In this document: piece after piece, positions 15,964 through 20,732 of the stretch
Layout of the letters: the number at the start of each line of letters is the position of its first letter
How positions within the stretch are numbered: position 1 is the stretch's first letter
DNA from: a virus
Reading direction: 5' to 3' (one strand)
DNA: 20,732 nucleotides
IMG/VR virus record: IMGVR_UViG_3300030012_001999
Location: 1-20,732 of that record
The notes under the pieces: model-generated
Told to the model about the DNA's origin: nothing
Database searches by the model: none
Seen by the model: the letters and a program-made list of their open reading frames with translations, nothing else
Position numbers and translations under genes: made by a program

Positions 15964-16174
15964 ATAAGCTGAACAATGGACATGGTTAGCTTATATATAC
16001 AACATTGTATATATCCTTAAGATGTGAGGGACATTCAGAGAGTTGGCGCTCGTCCCTCACAACTAAATATATGTTCAAGTTTATGTTTTTAACTTCATGC
16101 AGAAGTTCTAAGCGTATTTTCTCCCTGAATATCCACTAAGAGGGCTCATTTCTTTGAAATGGGCTCTTTTTTTT
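15964..16174 (+). ncRNA. candidate structured small RNA (about 210 nt)
   Basis: Lies between a sigma70 promoter and a strong terminator and has no supported reading frame. Four helices precede the terminator hairpin. Helix 1: TAAGCT-AAC (15965-15974, one bulged G) with GTTAGCTTA (15985-15993), 9 bp. Helix 2: TATATACAA (15994-16002) with TTGTATATA (16005-16013), 9 bp. Helix 3: TGTGAGGGAC (16023-16032) with GTCCCTCACA (16052-16061), 10 perfect bp including a GC-rich run. Helix 4: AACTTC (16091-16096) with GAAGTT (16102-16107), 6 bp with a five-base loop. I do not recognise a known family. It could be a trans-acting small RNA, a decoy for a host factor, or an antisense RNA; the sequence does not say which. 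Confidence 0.72.
16138..16174 (+). terminator. strong Rho-independent terminator
   Basis: AAGAGGGCTCATTTC (16138-16152), TTT loop, then GAAATGGGCTCTTTT: about 15 pairs including three wobbles, continuing into a run of eight T. It ends the candidate RNA from P1 and insulates the next promoter. Confidence 0.9.
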
Positions 16175-16194
16175 GGTTTATATACACTTTATGC

Positions 16195-16223
16195 TTGACT
16201 TTGATAAATAATAATGTTAGTAT
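16195..16223 (+). promoter_or_regulatory. sigma70-type promoter P2
   Basis: TTGACT (16195-16200), 17-base spacer, TAGTAT (16218-16223); start expected near 16230, just before the tandem hairpins. Drives the four-gene operon 16296-17380. Shares ATGCTTGACT with P3. Confidence 0.8.
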
Positions 16224-16234
16224 GAATATATTAA

Positions 16235-16267
16235 GTAGCGAGTGCTACCGGATAGCGAGTGCTATCC
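16235..16267 (+). promoter_or_regulatory. two tandem hairpins with identical GAGT loops in the operon leader
   Basis: First hairpin GTAGC-GAGT-GCTAC (16235-16248, 5 bp); one base later GGATAGC-GAGT-GCTATCC (16250-16267, 7 bp). The core AGCGAGTGCT is the same in both while the outer stem bases differ but still pair, suggesting selection on structure and loop. The pair sits within a few bases of the expected RNA start from P2 and 28 bases before the first ATG. A double binding site for a regulatory protein or RNA is the simplest reading; there is no T run, so a terminator is unlikely. Confidence 0.75.
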
Positions 16268-16295
16268 ACACTATTAACTATGAAAGGAAAACAAA

Positions 16296-16469
16296 ATGGC
16301 TAATAAACAAATGAAAGATGCTCTTATGGAATGGGTAAAAAGCGAAAAGGTTTTGGCCTGGAGTATAGGATATGTAAATGACCAGATTGGACATTATCTC
16401 AATAAAACAAAAGACCAAGCAGGTGCAGATGAAGCCTGGAAAATATATCAGGAGAAAATAAATGAATAA
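16296..16469 (+). CDS. small hypothetical protein, first gene of the P2 operon
   Basis: A 57-residue protein; ATG 16296 follows GAAAGGAAAACAAA. The sequence is probably helical (KQMKDALMEWVKSEKVLAWS; AGADEAWKIYQEKINE). No known motif. It is the first gene after P2 and the tandem hairpins, and its stop overlaps the next gene by eight bases, so both are likely made together. Its place in a promoter-rich region outside the virion genes suggests an early or regulatory role, which is inference. Confidence 0.75.
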   Translation: MANKQMKDALMEWVKSEKVLAWSIGYVNDQIGHYLNKTKDQAGADEAWKIYQEKINE

Positions 16470-16776
16470 CTTAAAAGGATATTGGGTTCTAAGCAAAGTC
16501 TCAGGGCCTTTTCAAAGCGATAGAACAGGAGATTACTTCTTAGTAGAAATGGTAGATGCTCATACTAAAAAGACCTACAAGAGTTATATCGTAAATGAAA
16601 ATCATAATCGTCATAACTGGCACGACATCTTAGAAGAACATTGGGGTGTCTATACTGGTATCAAACTCAAAAGGTCAAAAGGAAAACAAGTTATCAATGC
16701 AGATAGCAGACCTAAGTTAGCAGAGCAACTAACTGAGCAAGAGTGTAAAAATTTCCGAATGACGGGCAGTATTTAA
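16462..16776 (+). CDS. hypothetical protein, second gene of the P2 operon
   Basis: A 104-residue protein with CAGGAGAAAATAA before ATG 16462. The N-terminal part is strand-rich (KGYWVLSKVSGPFQSDRTGD, then YFLVEMVDAHTKKTYKSYIV), the middle has NENHNRHNWHDILEEHWGVY, and a basic stretch KLKRSKGKQ follows. The layout could fit a small beta-barrel nucleic-acid binder, but I see no signature and do not assign one. It is expressed with its neighbours: an overlap at its start and TAATG at its stop. Confidence 0.78.
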   Translation: MNNLKGYWVLSKVSGPFQSDRTGDYFLVEMVDAHTKKTYKSYIVNENHNRHNWHDILEEHWGVYTGIKLKRSKGKQVINADSRPKLAEQLTEQECKNFRMTGSI

Positions 16777-16946
16777 TGAACAAAGAAGAAGAATACGCAT
16801 ACAATATATTCTTATACGGCGAGTTGTTTAAGAATATATTACATGCATTACGCACAAAGAAAGACAAGAAGTTTCATGTGCCAAAAAGATATGAAGAAGC
16901 TACAAATTCAGCAGTAGCTTTCTTTAACAAATGGGAAAAACAATGA
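16776..16946 (+). CDS. small hypothetical protein, third gene of the P2 operon
   Basis: A 56-residue protein starting in a TAATG overlap. It is helical and charged, with aromatic residues (EEYAYNIFLYGELFKNILHA; SAVAFFNKWEKQ). No motif recognised. Its stop TGA overlaps the ATG of the next gene (ATGA), so it belongs to the same translation chain. Confidence 0.72.
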   Translation: MNKEEEYAYNIFLYGELFKNILHALRTKKDKKFHVPKRYEEATNSAVAFFNKWEKQ

Positions 16947-17380
16947 GTATAATAAATGAACAAATAAAAGACAAGGTAATACAATTAGACTGTGGATGTT
17001 GGATGTGGAACGGATCACAACATGCTCAAGGATATCCTATGAGCAGACATCCTGAAATAAAAAACAAAATGGTATTAGTAAGCAGACTATTCATGGAGAA
17101 TAAGTTAGGTTATAAACTTACAAAAGACCAGCGAGTAAAGAATACATGCGGTAATAAACTATGTGTAAATCCTGACTGCTATATTTTAGCAGAACCAGGC
17201 ACAGAAGAATGGAAATGTATTGGACACAAGATACCAAAAGATAAGAAAGATGCACTATGCGAAGAATATCAATCTACGCCTTATTATCACGGCAAGATTG
17301 TAGATATTAAAAGAAAGTATAAGATACATCATAATACAGTTACAGATATTCTTAAAAAAAGAGGAATATCTATAAGATAA
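16943..17380 (+). CDS. I-PpoI-like zinc protein lacking catalytic residues, with C-terminal HTH
   Basis: A 145-residue protein; ATG 16943 overlaps the previous stop (ATGA), and ATG 16931 is an alternative. Residues 17-34 (CGCWMWNGSQHAQGYPMS) and 67-79 (NTCGNKLCVNPDC) match the His-Me finger endonucleases. In I-PpoI the motif is H98-x-C100-x4-C105-x4-H110 with C41 as fourth zinc ligand; here it is N67-x-C69-x4-C74-x4-C79 with C19. The zinc site is kept (His replaced by Cys), but the catalytic His is Asn, and the active-site Asn nine residues past the last ligand is Glu88. Residues about 115-142 (GKIVDIKRKYKIHHNTVTDI) look like a helix-turn-helix. A DNA-binding regulator derived from a homing nuclease is the best reading; function is inferred. 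Confidence 0.75.
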   Translation: MSIINEQIKDKVIQLDCGCWMWNGSQHAQGYPMSRHPEIKNKMVLVSRLFMENKLGYKLTKDQRVKNTCGNKLCVNPDCYILAEPGTEEWKCIGHKIPKDKKDALCEEYQSTPYYHGKIVDIKRKYKIHHNTVTDILKKRGISIR

Positions 17381-17383
17381 TGC

Positions 17384-17412
17384 TTGACTATGGCATTAAA
17401 ATAGTGTAATAT
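17384..17412 (+). promoter_or_regulatory. sigma70-type promoter P3
   Basis: TTGACT (17384-17389), 17-base spacer, TAATAT (17407-17412); start near 17419. Begins four bases after the previous stop and drives the gene at 17530. Confidence 0.8.
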
Positions 17413-17423
17413 TAATACACTAC

Positions 17424-17447
17424 AAGGACAATAAATTGTCTATCCTT
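17424..17447 (+). other. leader hairpin after P3
   Basis: AAGGA-CAAT (17424-17432) can pair with ATTG (17435-17438) and TCCTT (17443-17447), giving 9 bp with a four-base bulge; GACAAT/ATTGTC is an alternative inner pairing. It lies at the 5' end of the transcript from P3. A role in stability or control is possible. Confidence 0.45.
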
Positions 17448-17495
17448 TAGAACAACTAAAGTAAGCAATTAATCAATCGATTTAGGGGAACAAAT

Positions 17496-17594
17496 ATGAA
17501 AAGAACTATTAACAGAAAGGTTAAAAATAATGAAACATTATTTAGAAAAAGAAAATGCGATAGATATCGCACAATGGTTATCCAGAGATCCTGA
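17496..17594 (+). CDS. possible 32-residue basic leader peptide
   Basis: ATG 17496 follows TTAGGGGAACAAAT, a better ribosome site than that of the main gene at 17530. The frame encodes a very basic peptide (MKRTINRKVKNNETLFRKRK and 12 more residues) and runs 65 bases into the main gene in another frame. It may be a real overlapping gene, a leader that tunes translation of the main gene, or chance. Confidence 0.3.
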   Translation: MKRTINRKVKNNETLFRKRKCDRYRTMVIQRS

Positions 17595-18165
17595 AACTGG
17601 TGAAGTTACAATCGATGAGAAATGTCCATGGGTTGTAAGAACTAAACCTAATGCAAAACCTCAAATAAGATGCTGGAGTCTTAATCCAGAAAAGCAAAAA
17701 GAATACCCATATGGTAATCTACATAGCTTACAAATGTTTGCATGGGTTGTATTAGGCAAAAACCCATATCCAGGTAAAAGACATATTGAAGTTGTAAAAG
17801 GTCACAAGTTAAATATGAACCCGGATCATTTAAGACTTAAACCTCTGAGAGAAAAATCAAAATCAAAAGAAGTAGATTGGTATTATCCATACGACTTAAT
17901 GCGTGATGATGAAGATAAAGAATTGCAAAAGTATCTACATTGGTTAGCTAAATCACCGGCAATCAGAACGTTGATGCAAGAAATGAAACAATCTCTTGCA
18001 GGTAAAAAGGACAATATGATAGCTAAAATGCTATTTGCAGATATCTTATTAAGTGATGCAAAGCAATATGATAAAGCTAACGAGTTTTATGATATAGTTC
18101 AAGCAATAAGAGACATACAGTCTAAACATGTTGTATCTCTTTTAAGACAACAACTAAAAGGATAA
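17530..18165 (+). CDS. HNH-like protein without the catalytic His, plus C-terminal helical domain
   Basis: A 211-residue protein from promoter P3; ATG 17530 lies nine bases after AGAAAGG. Residues about 60-105 (LHSLQMFAWVVLGKNPYPGK, then HIEVVKGHKLNMNPDHLRL) follow the homing HNH pattern, in which HR.VA..F....P is followed by V-N/D-H-I-D-G...N.p.NL. At the place of the catalytic His there is Val88 (EVVKG), so cleavage is doubtful. Residues about 118-211 are helical (KYLHWLAKSPAIRTLMQEMK; ANEFYDIVQAIRDIQSKHVV) and unlike a nuclease. A DNA-binding regulator or recruiter is plausible. The alignment is weaker than for the protein at 16943, and His85 or His92 might substitute. A terminator follows at 18226. 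Confidence 0.65.
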   Translation: MKHYLEKENAIDIAQWLSRDPETGEVTIDEKCPWVVRTKPNAKPQIRCWSLNPEKQKEYPYGNLHSLQMFAWVVLGKNPYPGKRHIEVVKGHKLNMNPDHLRLKPLREKSKSKEVDWYYPYDLMRDDEDKELQKYLHWLAKSPAIRTLMQEMKQSLAGKKDNMIAKMLFADILLSDAKQYDKANEFYDIVQAIRDIQSKHVVSLLRQQLKG

Positions 18166-18225
18166 ATAATAATGATAATGTTATCAGCCATGATATTATC
18201 AATCCTGAATAGTTAATACTATATC

Positions 18226-18260
18226 GACCCTTGTATGACTCCCGTCTGCAAGGGTCTTTT
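18226..18260 (+). terminator. Rho-independent terminator after the second HNH-like gene
   Basis: GACCCTTG (18226-18233) pairs perfectly with CAAGGGTC (18249-18256), followed by TTTT. The loop can extend the stem through GAC/GTC. It separates the P3 transcript from promoter P4. Confidence 0.82.
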
Positions 18261-18285
18261 AGTATGAAAAAAGGCTAAAAAAAGG

Positions 18286-18314
18286 TTGTAATAGAGTTTA
18301 TTTTATGTTATATT
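18286..18314 (+). promoter_or_regulatory. sigma70-type promoter P4
   Basis: TTGTAA (18286-18291), 17-base spacer, TATATT (18309-18314); start near 18321. The -35 is weaker than in P1-P3, but spacing and -10 are ideal. It points into the large non-coding structured region. Confidence 0.68.
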
Positions 18315-18320
18315 ATAAAT

Positions 18321-18842
18321 AATACTAATAAAAAACTATTCAGGCTAATATCTATCTAATACAATTCAACTATAGTCTCCTGGCAAACGGGAAATGCGCC
18401 GATGTAAAGGTGGTGAATCCCATGAGACCTGCGTGTAGCAGTATCTACAATATGGTTGGCTATATGAACACACGAGCCGAAGTGTTCTTAAAAACTCTGG
18501 ACTAATGGTGAAGGATCGAGGCCAAATAGCAATACAACCTGGAGTATTCCGAAAGTCCCACGCCCCGAGCAGGGCGTCTTATGGATGGAGAGATGAGAAC
18601 ATCATTACTCCATATATCTTCACATATACCAATATATTATGAAATACAACTTAGGTCTTAAGTAATCGTTAATGAGAAATAGCTTTAATGAGCAAAGCGA
18701 ATTAAAGTATTTCGATATTAACAGGTCTTGTAAAGACCTTCTAATATTACTACCGTAATCAACTAACAATGAATAGCTATGGATAGATGGGAGGGTTAGC
18801 AAAAAGGACAGAAACTTACCCTCCCTTGAAAACTGTATCACC
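18321..18842 (+). ncRNA. candidate large structured RNA (about 500 nt)
   Basis: No supported gene on either strand, a promoter in front, and a chain of helices: 18434-18449 (5 bp); 18450-18465 (6 bp, TTGG loop); 18466-18487 (GAACAC/GTGTTC); 18494-18500 with 18539-18545 (7 bp); 18560-18577 (ACGCCC/GGGCGT, GC-rich); 18585-18613 (ATGGAG and GATG nested); 18668-18722 (19 bp in three runs, one bulge, one internal loop); 18723-18739 (7 bp); 18746-18759 (5 bp); 18789-18825 (GGGAGGGT/ACCCTCCC). Bases 18349-18358 can pair with 18780-18789 (10 pairs, two wobbles), closing most of the region. Size, phage setting and many helices recall the giant phage RNAs GOLLD and ROOL, but I cannot confirm membership. 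The 3' end is uncertain; no T run follows the last helix. Confidence 0.75.
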
Positions 18843-18914
18843 GGTTTCCATTCGTATTTATAGCTAAAACTTCAAGCATAAATAGATGTAAGTAAAAAAA
18901 CTAAAGGATTAATT

Positions 18915-19034
18915 ATGACGGAACATGAAAAACACAAAACAAGATTTTATAAGATGGCAAATGGGTTAATGTCTATTGCATATATCGCCTTATTTGCATA
19001 TTTTTTAGCAGAACTATCATCATTGATATTCTAA
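18915..19034 (+). CDS. 39-residue membrane peptide
   Basis: ATG 18915 follows AAAGGATTAATT. The sequence begins with a basic, polar head (MTEHEKHKTRFYKMANG) and continues as one hydrophobic helix (LMSIAYIALFAYFLAELSSL), a clear single-span topology with the positive end probably inside. It is the first gene after the large RNA and lies 13 bases before the next structural gene. A small holin, antiholin or membrane effector is possible; there is no signature to decide. Confidence 0.65.
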   Translation: MTEHEKHKTRFYKMANGLMSIAYIALFAYFLAELSSLIF

Positions 19035-19047
19035 CAGGAGTAAGTGC

Positions 19048-19383
19048 ATGGCATCAGGCAAATTAGACATTACAGTAGAACAAGGCGCTACATTTAGCAG
19101 ACTTATTACTATAAAAGACGCATCAAATACAGCAGTAAATATATCATCAGATACATTTGCAGGTCAGATAAGAAAAAGACATCAAAGTGCAACAAAAGAA
19201 GCAGACTTTGACTTTACAATTACAAATGGTTCAGCAGGTCAAGTTACAGCTACAATCACTAATACTAATACAGCTTCAATGGATCCAGGAGACTTCGTAT
19301 ATGATATTGAATGGACAAGTGGATCAACTGTAACAAGATTATTAGAAGGGACAGCTACAGTAACGCCTGAGGTAACCAGATAA
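19048..19383 (+). CDS. small virion/fibre-associated protein
   Basis: A 111-residue beta-rich protein with AACAGGAGTAAGTGC before ATG 19048. The pattern KLDITVEQGATFSRLITIKD, then FAGQIRKRHQS, VTATITNTNTASMDPGDFVY and DIEWTSGSTVTRLLEGTATV, ending TPEVTR, matches a common phage structural domain in which Q.R......GT.....L..G.Y.YDLE......V.RLLEG...V.PEVTR is the usual form; it is found near fibre genes. It probably forms an attachment or adaptor module for the following fibre, translated through a TAATG overlap. Precise role unknown. Confidence 0.75.
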   Translation: MASGKLDITVEQGATFSRLITIKDASNTAVNISSDTFAGQIRKRHQSATKEADFDFTITNGSAGQVTATITNTNTASMDPGDFVYDIEWTSGSTVTRLLEGTATVTPEVTR

Positions 19384-20732
19384 TGACCTCAGTTACAGTT
19401 TCAGACACACAATTTAATATAACTGTAAGCGATACTGCAAATACAGTTACAGTAGGGACAGGCGGTGACGTAAATGTAACCGTTAATCAACAAACTTTAT
19501 CTACAGCCGTATCTAATGTAGGTGGAGGCGCACAAGTATTAAAAAGTATCACAGGTGATACACTAATTGCAAGAACGATTGTAGCAAATACAGAAGGCGA
19601 TATCGTTGTAACGCAAAATGCAAATGATATTGACTTAGCATTAAGTGATGCAATAGAAGTCAATTCAGTTGCACTAAACGGGACATCAGGCGATGTTCTA
19701 AATCAAACTCAAGCAGGAGCAACTGCTCGTTTTGCCGGAACTGTCGTAGCAGGCACTTTACAAGCATCAAATATTGACGGAGCATCAACTATTGACGGCA
19801 CAGGTAATATTACGATTACTCCTGGCAGTTCAAACTTTGTTCATGCTAATACACAACTAAGTGTAGGTAATACTGCAACTCCGCAGTCAGTAGAAATCAC
19901 AGGAACTACAATAGGTAAATCAAGTGGTTCAGCTACAGACATTACATTTACAGGTAATCACTCAGGTAATTTAACTGCGGCAACTACAAATATATCTGGT
20001 CATCTTATCCCAGTAACAGACGATACACACGATTTAGGTTCAACTACAAAAAGATTTAGAGACTTATATTTAGGTCCGGGATCTCTTTTCGTTAATAATC
20101 AGAAAGTATTAGAAGACGATAGCGGTGAGATTAAGATATCTTCAACTAACAACTTAAGTATTCAAAGTGGTGGCGCTTTAACTATTGATAATACAGGTAA
20201 TACTACAACTATAAATGATACAGCTATCAACTTAGGCCCTTCACAATCAGGAGCTACAGTTCGAATAAGAGGAACTTTAGAAAGTCCTGATACACATGTA
20301 GGTGATTTAGAGTTAGGCGCACAACTTATCAATCAAACTACTACAAATGGTAACTTAGAAATAAGAACTAATGGTGCAGGCTTTACGCATATTAATACAG
20401 CAGATTTATATGTAGGTCCGCTATCAGGTGCAGTAAAGATTGACGAGAACTCAATAGGTGTAACTGCAGGAACTCTTACAGTTACAGGTAATCTTACAGG
20501 TTCAGTTACAGGACAAGTATCAGATATATCAAATCATTTATTAGATGAAGATAACTTTGCAAGTGATAGTGCAACAAAGGCACCATCACAGCAATCTACA
20601 AAGGCATATATTGCTTCACAAATTTCTACAAAAGACAATACAGACGAGATTACAGAAGGTTCAAGCAACCTTTATTTTACAAATGAACGTGTAGATGATA
20701 GAGTAAATGCACTATTACAAGCAGGATCTAAC
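19383..20732 (+). CDS. large tail fibre (3' partial)
   Basis: Open for 450 codons from ATG 19383 (TAATG overlap) to the window edge with no stop. It is Thr/Asn/Gly/Ser rich and beta-repeat-like (VSDTANTVTVGTGGDVNVTV; LTVTGNLTGSVTGQVSDISN). At residues about 214-235, TDDTHDLGSTTKRFRDLYLG is a well-known fibre motif of marine phages. The last 27 residues (TEGSSNLYFTNERVDDRVNA and LLQAGSN) repeat a block of the fibre at 13346. The C-terminus is missing; the fragment at 1-113 is a candidate for it. Likely a receptor-binding long fibre or a partner of the first fibre. Confidence 0.82.
   Translation, partial: MTSVTVSDTQFNITVSDTANTVTVGTGGDVNVTVNQQTLSTAVSNVGGGAQVLKSITGDTLIARTIVANTEGDIVVTQNANDIDLALSDAIEVNSVALNGTSGDVLNQTQAGATARFAGTVVAGTLQASNIDGASTIDGTGNITITPGSSNFVHANTQLSVGNTATPQSVEITGTTIGKSSGSATDITFTGNHSGNLTAATTNISGHLIPVTDDTHDLGSTTKRFRDLYLGPGSLFVNNQKVLEDDSGEIKISSTNNLSIQSGGALTIDNTGNTTTINDTAINLGPSQSGATVRIRGTLESPDTHVGDLELGAQLINQTTTNGNLEIRTNGAGFTHINTADLYVGPLSGAVKIDENSIGVTAGTLTVTGNLTGSVTGQVSDISNHLLDEDNFASDSATKAPSQQSTKAYIASQISTKDNTDEITEGSSNLYFTNERVDDRVNALLQAGSN
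20652..20732 (+). repeat. fibre repeat block, copy 2, at the window edge
   Basis: The last 81 bases encode the 27-residue block also found at 13475-13555 (22 of 27 residues identical). The window ends exactly inside this shared block. Confidence 0.85.

Noticed and set aside
15976-16020. A 14-codon frame starting ATGGACATGG inside the first small RNA
   Set aside because: There is no ribosome site, and the codons coincide with the stems of helices 1 and 2.
18172-18216. A 14-codon hydrophobic frame (MIMLSAMILSILNS) after the second HNH-like gene
   Set aside because: It is too short and low in complexity to support, lying between a stop codon and a terminator; possible but not defensible.
18371-18450. 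Cobalamin riboswitch, because of GGGAA and GGTGGTGAATCC
   Set aside because: The spacing between the two segments is too long, no proper B12 box follows, and no cobalamin-related gene is downstream.
18620-18841. A 73-codon open frame on the minus strand inside the large RNA region
   Set aside because: It has no ribosome site or recognisable protein features, and the same bases form nested helices that better explain their constraint.
18321-18842. Group I intron, group II intron, tmRNA or RNase P RNA
   Set aside because: GACTA and TAGTC segments are in the wrong order for a group I core; no domain V-like hairpin, no tRNA-like ends and no RNase P core segments were recognised; the element is not inside a gene.
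1-20732. tRNA genes, CRISPR arrays, insertion sequences and attachment sites
   Set aside because: No T-arm-like segments with matching acceptor stems, no regularly spaced repeats, and no transposase or integrase were seen.

Overview
The window is an AT-rich stretch of a tailed double-stranded DNA phage. Every supported gene is on the + strand. The tail genes (lambda G/GT-type chaperone, tape measure, J-like tip) point to a long, non-contractile tail, i.e. a siphovirus-type phage. Fibre repeats of the EGSxNLxxT type, small basic proteins behind the fibre and low GC suggest a marine phage. The -10/-35 boxes and AGGAG ribosome sites look like those of a proteobacterial host; an AT-rich marine alphaproteobacterium is a guess, not shown. 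No tRNA, CRISPR array, integrase, DNA polymerase, helicase, capsid protease or endolysin was found.

Layout. 1-113: last codons of a fibre-like gene. 113-346: coiled-coil plus one membrane helix. 379-1942: small and large terminase. 1942-5194: portal, a 52-residue basic protein, scaffold and major capsid protein. 5218-7419: neck adaptor, tail terminator, tail tube, HK97 gp10-like protein, and a tail assembly chaperone with a -1 frameshift at GGGAAAC (7213-7219). 7361-13343: tape measure, distal tail protein, hub (L-like) and tip (J-like) proteins. 13346-14611: tail fibre. 14616-15901: five small genes of unknown role.

15902-18914 differs in character. Four sigma70-type promoters, each with a 17-nt spacer, occur here, and three share GCTTGACT. 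They head, in order: (i) a candidate RNA of about 210 nt with four hairpins and a strong terminator; (ii) a four-gene operon whose leader has two tandem hairpins with the same GAGT loop, and whose last gene is an I-PpoI-like zinc protein lacking the catalytic His; (iii) a second HNH-like protein without its expected His, followed by a terminator; (iv) a candidate RNA of about 500 nt with at least eleven local helices and a possible end-to-end closing helix. After this, 18915-20732 returns to structural genes: a 39-residue membrane peptide, a short virion protein, and a long fibre gene that runs off the end.

The right edge lies in a fibre repeat that also occurs at 13475-13555, and the left edge is the end of a fibre gene. 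The map is therefore what a circular or circularly permuted genome broken at a fibre repeat would look like, although the two edges do not join in frame. If little sequence is missing, almost everything outside the virion genes is two long structured RNAs plus a few small proteins, with no visible replication gene. The two RNAs are the most interesting content here.
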